NCBI RefSeq assembly: GCF_000246895.1
Contig: NZ_BAEV01000030.1
Location: 1 to 37,953, forward strand
Reading direction: 5' to 3'
Source of the DNA: Clostridium arbusti SL206
GTDB taxonomy: Bacteria; Bacillota; Clostridia; Clostridiales; Clostridiaceae
Length of the DNA: 37,953 nt
Part shown: in pieces, positions 1 through 9,741 of the stretch
Position numbering within the stretch: the first letter of the stretch is position 1
Layout of the letters: the number at the start of each line of letters is the position of its first letter
Position numbers and translations under genes: made by a program
Notes under the pieces: model-generated
The model's database searches: none
What the model saw: the letters and a program-made list of their open reading frames with translations, nothing else
What the model was told of the DNA's origin: nothing

Positions 1-47
1 ATTCAAAATAGACTAGCATACTGACTAGTTATTTATTTGAATATGCC
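1..47 (+). repeat. Right end of MITE-like repeat (truncated by window edge)
   Basis: These bases match the last 47 bases of the full copies at 26624-26780 and 29286-29442, including the terminal tract ending ATATGCC. The copy is followed by TTA (48-50), the expected 3-bp flank. Only the right end is visible because the window starts inside the element. It lies just upstream of the ribosome site of the CPBP protease gene, so it may contribute to the leader of that gene. Confidence 0.8.
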
Positions 48-82
48 TTATAATTTAAAAATATCACAGGAGGTTTTACCCT

Positions 83-1000
83 ATGCTTAAAAACATTTTT
101 ATGAGTAGAAATTCTCAAGTAAGGTCAGGTTGGAAAATAGCTATTGTATTTATTTTTTTCATTCTTATAACAAGCTTAACTCAGATAATTACTATAGCTA
201 TTTATTCATTATCTAAATTTTTATCAGATCCAAATTCCTTTAACAATTATTCAGGTCATATAGATAATGCATTAAATCTAAATACACCCATGGGCTTTAT
301 AACTATGCTTCTTCAATGTCTTTGTATGATACTAAGCATATTTATTTTCTGGAAAAAACTTGATAAAAAGCCTATAAAAAATATTGGTTTAATAAATATA
401 AAAAATGGTTACAGTGATCTTATTAAAGGATTAATTCTTGGTGGAATAGCTTTAACTATAGTCTTCTTTATATTATTTACCACGGGGAATATAAAACCTA
501 TAGGTTCTTTAAATAGACCTAATTTTAACATTTCTGCATTAACAGGTCTAATATTATTTATTTTCGTTGGTATAAATGAAGAGATGTTTGCCAGGGGCTA
601 CTGCTTTACCGTACTTAGACAGTCTACCAACAAGTGGATTGCTATCATAGTATCATCTATTATATTTGCTATTATGCATTCTTTAAATTCAGGGATTAGC
701 CTTCTTAGTTATGTAAATTTATTTTTATTTGCCCTTTTAGCCATGTATATGACTATTAAATCAAAAAACCTTTGGTTATCCATTGGGTTTCATATAACCT
801 GGAATTATTTTGAGGGCAATGTATTTGGATTTCTAGTAAGTGGTAATGAAGCTAATGGAATATTCAATGTTAGAAACACTATTGATAATATAGTTAACGG
901 TGGAAAATTTGGTCCTGAAGGAGGCCTTGTGGTAACCCTTGTCCTCTGCTTATGTTTTTTATTTATGTGGAAATTCTATAAGGCTAAAACTATTAATTAG
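83..1000 (+). CDS. CPBP family intramembrane metalloprotease (CAAX protease-like)
   Basis: A polytopic membrane protein of 305 residues. The CPBP/Abi hallmark motifs are visible: motif 1 EExxxR within INEEMFARG (near residue 165), motif 2 with FxxxH in IFAIMH, and motif 3 with HxxxN in FHITWN. These Glu, His and Asn residues form the metal site in the family, whose members cleave membrane proteins or act in bacteriocin immunity and protein processing. Several hydrophobic helices precede and follow the motifs. The ATG has a strong AGGAGG (69-74) at good spacing. It stands alone and is convergent with the MobB-like gene. The substrate cannot be inferred. Confidence 0.85.
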   Translation: MLKNIFMSRNSQVRSGWKIAIVFIFFILITSLTQIITIAIYSLSKFLSDPNSFNNYSGHIDNALNLNTPMGFITMLLQCLCMILSIFIFWKKLDKKPIKNIGLINIKNGYSDLIKGLILGGIALTIVFFILFTTGNIKPIGSLNRPNFNISALTGLILFIFVGINEEMFARGYCFTVLRQSTNKWIAIIVSSIIFAIMHSLNSGISLLSYVNLFLFALLAMYMTIKSKNLWLSIGFHITWNYFEGNVFGFLVSGNEANGIFNVRNTIDNIVNGGKFGPEGGLVVTLVLCLCFLFMWKFYKAKTIN

Positions 1001-1065
1001 TCATTAAAAACTTTTCATGACTAAAAATCCATCTTTCATGACATATCTGTTTACATTTATATTCG

Positions 1066-1662
1066 TCATATTTTTATCTTTGTACTCACTAGTCCGTTCT
1101 TTCTCTCTACACTCACTTTTCCAACTATCCTATCAATATCATCTAAAAAATCCCCTTCTACAATCAAATCAGCTTTATCCATAACTTCTTCAGCTGACTT
1201 TTTAATACTGGAATCTTTAGTATTCTTTAGCATTATAAAAACTTCTGGTTTAACAATTTTACGGAGACTATTGGATTCACAGATTATAAGAGAATCTTCT
1301 GGAATTATGGATAAGAATGATTCAATCCCCTCACTAATATGAGTTCTTAATACCTTAAGCCAATATACTTTTTCGGCTCCAGAAGATAGCAGAAGTGATG
1401 TATCCTTGTTAGAACTCATATTCTTCTCTTCTATTAATTGAAAATTTTCCTGAATATTTGTACAAACTCCACAACCTTTTCCACCTCTTGGACATTTCCC
1501 ATCCTTTTTCTCTATAGTTGTAATTTTTAATGCTATTACTGGAAATTTATCTTTCCACTTCTCAATGAGCTTCACTGCAAGAGTTGTTTTTCCACTATTA
1601 CGTCCTGAAGATCCTATTAAAATCATTTGTGGGATGTTTATTAAATTATGTTCTATCATCAT
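1066..1662 (-). CDS. MobB-like P-loop GTPase/ATPase with cysteine-rich loop
   Basis: A 198-residue soluble P-loop protein. The N-terminus has a Walker A motif, GSSGRNSGKTT (residues 17-27), followed by a helix as in the MobB family (molybdopterin-guanine dinucleotide biosynthesis adaptor). Residues about 57-67 carry three cysteines in CPRGGKGCGVC, suggesting a metal or Fe-S site where MobB proteins often have a variable insertion. LIICESNS at about 125-132 sits where MobB carries its ligand or Walker B-like strand. An AGGAG lies 11 bases upstream of the ATG. It is downstream of ccpA on the same strand but separated by a terminator. No other molybdenum cofactor genes are in the window, so the MobB role is tentative. 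Confidence 0.6.
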   Translation of the reverse strand: MMIEHNLINIPQMILIGSSGRNSGKTTLAVKLIEKWKDKFPVIALKITTIEKKDGKCPRGGKGCGVCTNIQENFQLIEEKNMSSNKDTSLLLSSGAEKVYWLKVLRTHISEGIESFLSIIPEDSLIICESNSLRKIVKPEVFIMLKNTKDSSIKKSAEEVMDKADLIVEGDFLDDIDRIVGKVSVERKNGLVSTKIKI

Positions 1663-1711
1663 AACAACTGTTACTCCTTTTAACTCTTAATATATAATCC
1701 ACATAGTTCAT

Positions 1712-1754
1712 CATAAAAAACAAAGCATCAAAGGGCAAATAGTCACCCCTTGAT
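1712..1754 (-). terminator. Intrinsic terminator of ccpA
   Basis: An inverted repeat pairs ATCAAAGGG (1727-1735) with CCCCTTGAT (1746-1754). On the minus strand the hairpin is followed by a T-rich run (complement of 1712-1723). It overlaps the last few bases before the ccpA stop and separates ccpA from the MobB-like gene. Confidence 0.7.
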
Positions 1755-1759
1755 ACTCT

Positions 1760-2758
1760 TTATTTCTTACAAGTGTCTCTTTCAATCAGCTTATAATCCA
1801 ATACTATATGTTCTTGGTCAATTCCCGCTTTGTTAATTACTTTTATAAGCATTCTCATACCAACAGATCCCATATCATACATTGGCTGTTCTACTGTTGT
1901 AAGCTTTGGATAATAAATTGATGATGCATATATATTATCAAATCCTACTACATCTACATCCTCTGGTACTTTTATACCATTATCTCTTAGAGTATTGATA
2001 ACACCCATAGCCACTTCATCACTAGCACAGAAAACTGCATCAACTTTTCCCTTATGTATTATAGCCTCCATACCATCTCTTCCGTCGGCTGCTTTAAGTC
2101 CACCAAATTGAACCAAATCCTCATTGTAGTCTAGTCCATTGTCAAGGATGGCATTTTTATATCCATTAAATCTTACTGCACTGGCATTTTCGGTTTCAGG
2201 ATTTACACCTACATAAGCAATTTTCTTATTTCCTTTTTTAATTAGATATTCTGTAGCTTCATATGCAGCCTTTTCATTATCAATAGTTACACTGGGGAAT
2301 CCATAATCCTTTCCTCTTGTTTCTACCAATACTGTAGGTATAGATAAATCGTTTAACATTTTTAATATGTTATCTTCAAGGCAGTTACTCATATACATAA
2401 CACCATCTACCATTTTCTCTCTTAAAACCCTAATGTATTCTATCTCTTTTTCTGCATCCAAATCTGTATTACAAAGTATAACATTGTAGTTATAAATATT
2501 AGCTACATCCTCTGCGCCTCTAACTATCTCAGGATAAAACTGACTAGAAATATCAGGTATAACTATACCTATAGTTCTTGTTCTTTGAGTCTTTAAGCTT
2601 CTAGCTATAATGTTAGGTCTATAATCTAATTTTTTAATTGCTACTCTAACTTTTTTCTTTGTTTCTTCGTTTACCACATCTACATCATTTAAAACTCTTG
2701 AAACAGTAGCTATGGATACTCCTGCTTCTTTAGCCACATCTTTAATTGAAGCTGCCAT
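1760..2758 (-). CDS. ccpA: Catabolite control protein, LacI/GalR family (CcpA)
   Basis: A 332-residue regulator. Residues 1-50 form the LacI-type helix-turn-helix (IKDVAKEAGVSIATVSRVLN) with hinge helix NIIARSLKTQRT; the rest is a periplasmic-binding-protein fold (TIGIVIPDISSQFYPEIVRG onward). CcpA with HPr-Ser46-P binds cre sites to mediate carbon catabolite control. Assignment as CcpA rather than a local sugar repressor rests on similarity to clostridial CcpA and on the ileS neighbour; the C. acetobutylicum gene for CcpA is likewise next to ileS (from memory). The GTG at 2767 is fused to the Shine-Dalgarno AGGAG, so the ATG at 2758 with 8-base spacing is the better start. A cre-like sequence lies upstream and suggests autoregulation. 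Confidence 0.85.
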   Translation of the reverse strand: MAASIKDVAKEAGVSIATVSRVLNDVDVVNEETKKKVRVAIKKLDYRPNIIARSLKTQRTRTIGIVIPDISSQFYPEIVRGAEDVANIYNYNVILCNTDLDAEKEIEYIRVLREKMVDGVMYMSNCLEDNILKMLNDLSIPTVLVETRGKDYGFPSVTIDNEKAAYEATEYLIKKGNKKIAYVGVNPETENASAVRFNGYKNAILDNGLDYNEDLVQFGGLKAADGRDGMEAIIHKGKVDAVFCASDEVAMGVINTLRDNGIKVPEDVDVVGFDNIYASSIYYPKLTTVEQPMYDMGSVGMRMLIKVINKAGIDQEHIVLDYKLIERDTCKK

Positions 2759-2801
2759 TAGTATCACTCCTAACTTTTATTTTTAAATTTATTATCAACC
2801 A

Positions 2802-2815
2802 TTAAAACGTATACA
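2802..2815. promoter_or_regulatory. cre-like operator upstream of ccpA
   Basis: TTAAAACGTATACA matches 12 of 14 positions of the classical cre consensus TGWAANCGNTNWCA and is centred on CG. It lies about 45-60 bases upstream of the ccpA start. Autoregulation through such a site is known for some CcpA genes; here it is inferred from sequence alone. Confidence 0.4.
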
Positions 2816-2913
2816 AATTTTCAACCATATCTGTTACTATTTATGTATATTATACTGCTATTTACAACTTATTTATGTATTTCATGACATTTTTTTAATA
2901 ATAATTATTTTAA

Positions 2914-2950
2914 AGTAAAGCTACGCTGATTTAATGAGCATAGCTTTACC
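2914..2950 (-). terminator. Probable terminator downstream of ileS
   Basis: GTAAAGCTACGCT (2915-2927) pairs with AGCATAGCTTTAC (2937-2949), 13 positions with one mismatch and a 9-base loop, about 30 bases beyond the ileS stop. On the minus strand the tail is only moderately T-rich (TTTAAAATAATT), so termination efficiency is uncertain. Confidence 0.55.
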
Positions 2951-2978
2951 TAATTACAAATTCACCTAAAAATTTTGA

Positions 2979-5900
2979 TTAAACTCTTTTTTCTACAGCT
3001 AACTTAAGAGTTTCTCCATTAATATTACATTCTGCATATTCTCTATCATTATTGTATATTACTTCAAGAGCAAGAGTTTCTCTTTTTATATCATCTTCAA
3101 ACTTTTTAATTATAGCCTCAAGCTTTTCATTTTCAGCTATATAAATAGCTATTTTATCTGCAACTTCAAAACCACTTTCTTTTCTCATATTTTGAATCTT
3201 GCTTAGTATTTCTCTTACATATCCTTCTTCTCTAAGTTCAGGAGTTATGGTAGTTTCAAGTACTATACCTAGTTCCCCTTCTCCAGCAAAAGCAAAACCC
3301 TCTAATCCTTGCATTGTTACAAGTAAATTACTGCTATTAAGTTCTATCTCTGTTCCTTGAACCTCTATCTTAACAGTTTCTCCAGCATTTATGGACTTTG
3401 CAAGTTCCATTTGATTCTTTGCTCCTATTGCTTTTCTTATACCTGGTATTAACTTTCCGTAAGCCTTTCCAAGTATAGGTAAATTAGGCTTTATTTCAAA
3501 GTTAACATACTTAGAAAGATCTGCTCCAAATACTATTTCTTTTACATTAAGTTCATCTTTTATAATGTCCCCATAATAAGCTGGTATAGCCTTTGTACTT
3601 AGAAGCATTTCTCCAAGTGGCTGTCTGTTCTTTATATTAGCAGCATTTCTAGCACTTCTACCAAGTTTAACTGTCTTATAAGCAAGATCCATATCATTTT
3701 CTAGCTTTTTATCTACAAGTTTTTCATGGTATTCAGGCCAACTGCATAGGTGAACACTTTCTTTAGCCTTAGGATCTAAAGCTACTACTAAACTCTGATA
3801 AATCTGTTCTGTCATAAATGGTATAAATGGTGCAGCCACTTTACTTAAAGTTACAAGCACATTGTATAGTGTTGTATAAGCACCTATCTTATCTTCTGTA
3901 AGATCAGTAGTCCAATACCTTGATCTATTTCTTCTTACATACCAATTAGAAAGTTCATCTACAAAGTTTTCAATAGCTAATGCACCTTGAGTTATTTTAT
4001 AACTATTTAGATCTTCATCTACTTCTTTAATTAAAGTATTCAATTTTGATACAATCCATTTATCCATAACATTTTCAGATACAAAGTCCTTATGTTCTGA
4101 AGGATTGAATTTATCTATTTCAGCATAAAGTACATAGAAGGAATATACATTCCAAAGTGTACTTAAGAATTTTCTCTGAGTTTCAGCTACATCATCCTCT
4201 GAGAACCTTGTTGGAAGCCAAGGAGCACTTGCAGTATAAAAATGCCATCTTGCAGCATCTGCACCTTGATGTTCAAGTACCGCAAATGGATCTACAACAT
4301 TCCCTTTATGCTTTGACATCTTTAATCCATGCTTATCAAGTACATGACCTAAGACTACGCAATTTTCAAAAGAATTTGTATCAAATATAGCCGTAGATAT
4401 AGCAAGTAGAGTATAGAACCATCCTCTAGTCTGATCTACTGCTTCTGATATAAATTGAGCTGGAAAATTGTCTTCAAACAACTTCTTATTCTCAAATGGA
4501 TAATGATGCTGCGCAAAAGGCATAGATCCAGAATCAAACCAGCAGTCAATAACTTCATGTGTTCTTGTCATTGGCTTTCCACATACTGGACAAGTTAATT
4601 TAACTTTATCTATGTATGGTTTGTGAAGTTCAATGTTTTCTGGTACATTTATTCCTTTAGCTTTAAGTTCTTCTATGCTGCCTATACATTCTCTGTGGCC
4701 ACATTCACAATCCCATATTGGCAGTGGTGTACCCCAATATCTATCACGACTAATACCCCAGTCAATAACATTTTCAAGGAATTTTCCAAATCTTCCTGTC
4801 TTAATGTTATTAGGATACCAATTGATTCTATTGTTATTTTCAAGTAATTTATCACGTAATGAAGTCATTTTTACAAACCAACTATCCTTTGGATAGTAAA
4901 GAAGCGGTGTATCACATCTCCAGCAATGAGGATAGGAGTGAGTGAACTTTTCTGATTTATAAAGACTTCCATTTTCTTTTAAGTATTCAAGTATTTTAGG
5001 ATCAGCTTTTTTTACAAACATGCCTTTCCAAGGCTCTACTGAATCTACAAATTTTCCTTCTAAGTCAACTAAATTTATTAAAGGTAATCCACATTTTTTA
5101 CCAAGTAAACTATCGTCTTCACCATAAGCAGGTGCTATATGAACTATTCCAGTACCATCTGTTAGAGTTACAAAATCTCCATGAACTACATAAAAAGCTT
5201 TTTCCTTAGGAGTTTCGAATTTAAATAACTGCTCGTATTCTGTTCCAAGTAATTCTTCTCCCTTAAACTCTTTTACTACTTCATATTCTCCCTCAAGTAC
5301 ACTTAAAAGTTCCTTTGCGAGAATTAGATGTTCATCATTATTTATAACTTCAACATAAGTGTAGGCCTTGTTTATTGCAAGAGCTACATTACTAGGTAAA
5401 GTCCATGGAGTTGTTGTCCATGCAAGTATGTATTTATTATCTTCATTTTTAACTTTAAACTTTACAAAAGCCGTAGCTTCCTTTACATCCTTATAACCTT
5501 GAGCAACTTCGTGAGAAGATAGAGATGTTCCACATCTTGGGCAGTATGGAACTATTTTATGTCCCTTATATAAAAGGTCTTTATCCCACATAGTTTTTAA
5601 TGCCCACCAAACAGATTCTATATAATCATTATGATAAGTTACATATGGATTATCCATATCAACCCAAAAACCTAATTTTTCAGACATATCCTTCCAAAGA
5701 CTAACATAGGAAAAAACACTATCCTTACATTCTGTAACAAATTTTTCAACACCATATTCCTCAATTTGAGGCTTCCCTGAAATTCCAAGTTTCTTTTCTA
5801 TTTCAAGTTCTACTGGAAGTCCATGAGTATCCCAACCAGCTTTTCTTAAAACCTTATATCCCTTCATAACTTTATATCTAGGTATAAGATCTTTCATAAC

Positions 5901-6086
5901 TCTAGTAATTACATGTCCTACATGTGGTTTTCCATTAGCTGTAGGTGGTCCATCATAGAATGTAAAATATTCACCATCTTGATTAGATTCAAAACTTTTC
6001 TTAATTACCTCTTTTTGTTGCCAAAGCTTCAATACATCTTTTTCCATATCAACAAAGGACTTAGAAGCATCCACTTTCTTGTACAT
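2979..6086 (-). CDS. ileS: Isoleucyl-tRNA synthetase, eukaryote-like (IleS2) type
   Basis: A 1035-residue class Ia synthetase that charges tRNA(Ile). The signature HxGH appears as HVGH in [13 protein letters not shown] (near residue 55) and the KMSKS loop as KMSKHKGN (near 590). [18 protein letters not shown] is typical of IleRS. CPRCG and CPVCG motifs mark zinc-binding or editing-domain regions, and the C-terminal anticodon-binding and tail domains are present. Length and the KMSKHKGN form fit the IleS2 branch, which in the literature includes mupirocin-tolerant enzymes; that property is inference here. Start ATG 6086 is preceded by AAGGGAG at 9 bases. Expression is controlled by its own promoter and T-box leader (6252-6500). 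Confidence 0.95.
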   Translation of the reverse strand: MYKKVDASKSFVDMEKDVLKLWQQKEVIKKSFESNQDGEYFTFYDGPPTANGKPHVGHVITRVMKDLIPRYKVMKGYKVLRKAGWDTHGLPVELEIEKKLGISGKPQIEEYGVEKFVTECKDSVFSYVSLWKDMSEKLGFWVDMDNPYVTYHNDYIESVWWALKTMWDKDLLYKGHKIVPYCPRCGTSLSSHEVAQGYKDVKEATAFVKFKVKNEDNKYILAWTTTPWTLPSNVALAINKAYTYVEVINNDEHLILAKELLSVLEGEYEVVKEFKGEELLGTEYEQLFKFETPKEKAFYVVHGDFVTLTDGTGIVHIAPAYGEDDSLLGKKCGLPLINLVDLEGKFVDSVEPWKGMFVKKADPKILEYLKENGSLYKSEKFTHSYPHCWRCDTPLLYYPKDSWFVKMTSLRDKLLENNNRINWYPNNIKTGRFGKFLENVIDWGISRDRYWGTPLPIWDCECGHRECIGSIEELKAKGINVPENIELHKPYIDKVKLTCPVCGKPMTRTHEVIDCWFDSGSMPFAQHHYPFENKKLFEDNFPAQFISEAVDQTRGWFYTLLAISTAIFDTNSFENCVVLGHVLDKHGLKMSKHKGNVVDPFAVLEHQGADAARWHFYTASAPWLPTRFSEDDVAETQRKFLSTLWNVYSFYVLYAEIDKFNPSEHKDFVSENVMDKWIVSKLNTLIKEVDEDLNSYKITQGALAIENFVDELSNWYVRRNRSRYWTTDLTEDKIGAYTTLYNVLVTLSKVAAPFIPFMTEQIYQSLVVALDPKAKESVHLCSWPEYHEKLVDKKLENDMDLAYKTVKLGRSARNAANIKNRQPLGEMLLSTKAIPAYYGDIIKDELNVKEIVFGADLSKYVNFEIKPNLPILGKAYGKLIPGIRKAIGAKNQMELAKSINAGETVKIEVQGTEIELNSSNLLVTMQGLEGFAFAGEGELGIVLETTITPELREEGYVREILSKIQNMRKESGFEVADKIAIYIAENEKLEAIIKKFEDDIKRETLALEVIYNNDREYAECNINGETLKLAVEKRV

Positions 6087-6251
6087 AGCATAGAACTCCC
6101 TTCAAATGACTTTATATATCAATTTATATACTTAATTTTTAATTAATCTTACCCTATTGTCTATACCCAATTCTTGTATACCCTATAAATTATTAACAAC
6201 TTTCAACACTCTAAATCATTACCTTGTAAAAATCAATTAGATTTATTATAG

Positions 6252-6500
6252 AATAAAAAAACTCCATCCTAAATAGGACGAAGTTAATTCGCTATACCAC
6301 CTAAATAATAAGCCATCAAGTACAATCATACTCTATTCTTTAACGTAAAATTACGGATAAGCTTACTTTTAATTTCAGCTCTCAGCTCCTAGGTGATTTT
6401 CCTTAAACACTTGCTATGGGTTCTCAGCATTCCCCCACTCTCTTCGCGCAAAATAAATAAGTACTCTTCCTAATCTCAGCTATTATCGAATTAACTTTTT
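6252..6500 (-). ncRNA. T-box riboswitch of ileS, specifier AUC (Ile)
   Basis: A complete T-box leader on the minus strand. The Stem I start AGGAAGAGTA and the AGAGAG distal motif are present, and GGAAAATCACCTAGG places an ATC codon (complement of 6395-6397) in the specifier loop. The T-box sequence TAGGTGGTATAGCG (around 6289-6302) supplies the antiterminator bulge. It is followed by a terminator hairpin (6261-6280) and a T run (6254-6260). The Ile specifier agrees with the downstream gene. Uncharged tRNA(Ile) is expected to favour the antiterminator. Confidence 0.92.
6255..6284 (-). terminator. T-box regulated terminator of ileS
   Basis: On the minus strand ACTTCGTCCT pairs with AGGATGGAGT (two G-U pairs) around an ATTT loop, followed by seven T. 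The 5' arm overlaps the antiterminator sequence, as expected for a T-box. Confidence 0.9.
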
Positions 6501-6519
6501 ACAGATTTCATATTATCAT

Positions 6520-6548
6520 ATTATATTATATTATGATTTTTTTGTCAA
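6520..6548 (-). promoter_or_regulatory. Promoter of ileS T-box operon
   Basis: On the minus strand a consensus -35 TTGACA (complement of 6543-6548) and -10 TATAAT (complement of 6520-6525) are separated by exactly 17 bases. The predicted start lies just upstream of the T-box Stem I. Confidence 0.85.
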
Positions 6549-6616
6549 TTAACAATAATCGTAGATTTTCTAATAACTAAGGCTGCTCATATTAAGTTAC
6601 TACTCATTTATATTAT

Positions 6617-7552
6617 CTATAGGTATTTTAGTGTAAACAAGATATATACTATAACACTTATAATAATAGGTGAATATAGCTTTATAGCAGATACAGATTC
6701 ATCTAACTCAGAATAATTATAATCTCTTGAATTCATAGCCTCTTCCTGTTCTTCTCTTATTTCTATATAGATCCTATTTCTCTTTTTTATAGTTCTTATT
6801 ATTGAAATAATTATTATAACGCTTATGATAGAAGCAATTAAGAAAATAATTAATGCTGTATTTCTCATTGCTGGGGATAAAGCTGTTATATCCTGGGCCT
6901 TTGTTCCACTCTTTAAGCTGTTCCATGAAGCTATAGCATTTATTCCATTAAATATAAAATGACATATCATGGATGCAAATATACTTCCTGTTGCATCAAC
7001 CATATAAGCTAGAATAATTCCAAGTACGAAGGTATATAAAAACTGTGAAGGATTTAAGTGGAGAACACCAAATAAAAATCCGGTTATAATGGCAGCCTTA
7101 TGAATACCTATTTTTTTATACCCTGATAATATAACTCCTCTCATAGTAAGTTCCTCACATATAGCAGGAGTTAACGCTATAACAATTATCATAACCATAA
7201 GTGGTAAACTACTCATTTTCCCTAGTACATCATTAACATTATTATGAAATACCAAATTTGTTATAAGCCCTAAAAATGAAGCAATGGGATATATTAAGAA
7301 TCCTGTAATTATTACTAAAACTAAGTCCTTTATTTTTAAAGGCCTTATTCTCAATGTTTTAGCCACGGATTGTTTTGTTACCACTAAATATATTATTATA
7401 GGAACTATTAAAAATACAATTTGGGTTGTAACAAGAATACTTGGTAAATTCAAATGAAATAACACTACAACGGGCTTTAATAAATAGGAACCTCCAATTT
7501 GAATCAGAATTAAAATAAAGAAAAAAATATTAGCATAAAAAACTTTTTTCAT
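6617..7552 (-). CDS. CPBP family intramembrane metalloprotease
   Basis: A 311-residue polytopic membrane protein, the second CPBP protease in the window. Motifs: EExxxR in EELTMRG (near residue 134), FxxxH in FLFGVLH (near 165) and the third motif HxxxN in CHFIFNG (near 203). About seven hydrophobic stretches plus a C-terminal helix are visible, with a charged linker (EIREEQEEAMNSRDYNYSE) before the last helix. The ATG is preceded by AAGGGAGA. It is transcribed divergently from the MBL-fold gene. The substrate is unknown; members process membrane proteins or peptides. Confidence 0.85.
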   Translation of the reverse strand: MKKVFYANIFFFILILIQIGGSYLLKPVVVLFHLNLPSILVTTQIVFLIVPIIIYLVVTKQSVAKTLRIRPLKIKDLVLVIITGFLIYPIASFLGLITNLVFHNNVNDVLGKMSSLPLMVMIIVIALTPAICEELTMRGVILSGYKKIGIHKAAIITGFLFGVLHLNPSQFLYTFVLGIILAYMVDATGSIFASMICHFIFNGINAIASWNSLKSGTKAQDITALSPAMRNTALIIFLIASIISVIIIISIIRTIKKRNRIYIEIREEQEEAMNSRDYNYSELDESVSAIKLYSPIIISVIVYILFTLKYL

Positions 7553-7681
7553 ATGAAATCTCCCTTGTGGTAAATTAGTTAGTAATAGATTATATTCTAC
7601 AAACTACTACACTATCCTTTAAATCTTTTTCTTTTCCTTATATTTTGTATTAACTTTTTATAAATATGTATATTAATACAA

Positions 7682-7708
7682 TTATATTCCTATACTTTGG
7701 AATATAAT
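7682..7708 (+). promoter_or_regulatory. Inverted repeat overlapping a -10 box upstream of the MBL-fold gene
   Basis: TTATATTCC (7682-7690) and GGAATATAA (7699-7707) form a perfect 9-bp inverted repeat with an 8-base spacer. The right arm overlaps TATAAT (7703-7708), a plausible -10 for the downstream two-gene unit. The geometry suits a dimeric repressor. No clear -35 was seen. Confidence 0.4.
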
Positions 7709-7758
7709 ATACCTAAGTATTAAAATATAATTGTGGTAGTTCAGAGGAGATGATTTCT

Positions 7759-8409
7759 TTGGAAATAACTTGGCTTGGACATTCAAGTTTCTTAATAAGA
7801 GATTCAAGAGGAAGGTTAATTTTAACTGATCCCTTTAACGATAAAGTTGGATATGAAATCTATAAAGATAAAGCGGACTTTGTAACTATAAGTCACTCAC
7901 ATTTTGATCATTGCTATACAGAGGAAATAAAGGGTGACCCTATAATTGTTGATGAGGTTGGAATACATAGCTTCCCTAATTTAAATATTATAGGTCTGCC
8001 CTCCTATCACGACAAACAATTGGGAGTAATAAGAGGTAAAAACACTATATTTATCATAGAAGTAGATGGATATAGGATATGTCATCTAGGTGATCTTGGA
8101 TATGTTTTAAGTGAAGAAGAAATAGATGCCCTAGGAGATATAGATATATTGCTTATACCTGTAGGTGGAAACTTCACCATAAATGGCATTGAGGCTAAAG
8201 AACTTTGCAAAAAACTCAATAGTTCTATAGTAATACCTATGCACTACAAAACTGCAATATTGACTTTTCCTCTTGATGGAGTAGAACCTTTTATTAGTGC
8301 CATGAAAAATGGTGAAAGAATTCAAAGTAATAAACTACACTTTGAGAAAAAGCCTACAGGAACTAATGAAGTAAAGATACTTACTTATTGTTGTGAGGAG
8401 GATAAATAA
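7759..8409 (+). CDS. MBL-fold metal-dependent hydrolase (UlaG/YtkL-like)
   Basis: A 216-residue metallo-beta-lactamase-fold protein. It begins ITWLGHSSFLI, followed by the metal-binding motif HSHFDH (HxHxDH, near residue 51). Further expected ligands are HLGD (near 111) and PMHYKT (near 160), the pattern of UPF0173/UlaG-like hydrolases. The substrate is unknown. The ATG at 7750 directly abuts GAGGAG (7744-7749), too close to serve as a start, whereas TTG at 7759 has 9-base spacing. The stop codon directly abuts the ATG of the next gene, so the two are translationally coupled and probably functionally linked. Confidence 0.8.
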   Translation: MEITWLGHSSFLIRDSRGRLILTDPFNDKVGYEIYKDKADFVTISHSHFDHCYTEEIKGDPIIVDEVGIHSFPNLNIIGLPSYHDKQLGVIRGKNTIFIIEVDGYRICHLGDLGYVLSEEEIDALGDIDILLIPVGGNFTINGIEAKELCKKLNSSIVIPMHYKTAILTFPLDGVEPFISAMKNGERIQSNKLHFEKKPTGTNEVKILTYCCEEDK

Positions 8410-9732
8410 ATGAAAAAAAACATTGGAATATTATATGATAACATAAGTGGTAATACTGGAGATGTGGCTATTGGACTAAGCCTTAGAAAAATATTAACCA
8501 AATTAAATGTAGGTTTTGATGAACTTGTAGCTGGAAATTTCAATTCATCTTATTATGATTGTATAATAATTGGTGGAGGTCATCTTATTCGTAAGAATCA
8601 AGATTTCTTTTATGATAAATTTAAGGTACCAGGAAATCATATACTAAATTCCATGGGGGTTGTTGATCGTCCCACTGATTTGAATTATCTAAATGATTAT
8701 AGATATGTAACCTTTAGAAGCACTGGTGATAGAGAAAAAGCAAACTATATAAATAAGAAAAGTTTTATAGTCCCTTGTACTACTATGCTTTTAAACGACA
8801 TAGCTGATTTACAGATTAAAATAGAGAGACCTTCTATAGGTATACATATGCTTCCCAATATCATTTCTAAAGAAGAGGAAAACTTATTTATAGAATGGCT
8901 ATCTAAATTACCTTATGATATATATTTTATACCAATAACTCATTACAACAATGATTATGATTACATGAACTATTTATCCAGAAAAATACCAAATTCTTAT
9001 ATGCTGCCTATAATGAAACCCTTAGAAATATTTACTCTCATTGGAAAGTTTAAATTTGTAATTACTTGTTCATTGCATGGTTCCATATTTTCATACATTC
9101 ATAACGTACCTTTTATATTAATGGCTCAAGAAAAATCAAGATTTTTTCTTGAAGATAGAAATTTAGAAAAATATTTATTTAGTTCACTTGAAGATATTAA
9201 GCGCTTATCAGAGGAAATACTTAGTACTCCTGTAGATTACTCTGCATCAATTATTAAAGATAAATCAGTACTAGAAAATCATGTTAAAATTATAAAAGAT
9301 AGTCTTCCTAAAAATATATATACTTTTGGAGATACTCCAAAAATAAATATTACAGATGAACTGATTCAATCAAATCATCAAATTAACTTTCTTCAAATGA
9401 AAATTAATGAATTCCTTAATAAAAATGCTGACTTAAATGATAAGTTAGATAATTTATTAACAGAAGTATCAGCACTAAACAAAACACTGGCAGAAAAAGA
9501 AAATCATATATCTAATTTAAATGTGGAACTAAAAAATACAAATGAAGAACTTAATGTAAAGCAAAATAAAATATTAGATCTTGAAAGTAAGACTTCATAC
9601 TTAGGTAACAAACTAACTGCTGCACAAAATGAATTAGGACAAATATATAATTCAAAAGGTTGGAAAATGCTGTCATCATTGTATAACGTGGAAGATAAAA
9701 TAACTAACATTACTAAATCCGAAAAAAAGTAA
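8410..9732 (+). CDS. Polysaccharide pyruvyl transferase family protein with C-terminal coiled coil
   Basis: A 440-residue protein. The N-terminal half resembles the polysaccharide pyruvyl transferase family (CsaB/WcaK-like): GNTGDVAIGLSLRKIL near the start, CIIIGGGHLIRK near residue 57, and a C-terminal Rossmann-like half with ITCSLHGSIFSYIHNVPFI near 220-240. Members add pyruvate ketals to cell-wall polysaccharides. Residues about 325-415 are Asn, Lys and Leu rich with heptad character, a predicted coiled coil, ending with KGWKMLSSLYN, a tail seen on some surface-glycan glycosyltransferases. GAGGAGG lies upstream and the ATG abuts the stop of the MBL gene. The acceptor is unknown. Confidence 0.75.
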   Translation: MKKNIGILYDNISGNTGDVAIGLSLRKILTKLNVGFDELVAGNFNSSYYDCIIIGGGHLIRKNQDFFYDKFKVPGNHILNSMGVVDRPTDLNYLNDYRYVTFRSTGDREKANYINKKSFIVPCTTMLLNDIADLQIKIERPSIGIHMLPNIISKEEENLFIEWLSKLPYDIYFIPITHYNNDYDYMNYLSRKIPNSYMLPIMKPLEIFTLIGKFKFVITCSLHGSIFSYIHNVPFILMAQEKSRFFLEDRNLEKYLFSSLEDIKRLSEEILSTPVDYSASIIKDKSVLENHVKIIKDSLPKNIYTFGDTPKINITDELIQSNHQINFLQMKINEFLNKNADLNDKLDNLLTEVSALNKTLAEKENHISNLNVELKNTNEELNVKQNKILDLESKTSYLGNKLTAAQNELGQIYNSKGWKMLSSLYNVEDKITNITKSEKK

Positions 9733-9741
9733 ATTGAAGCA

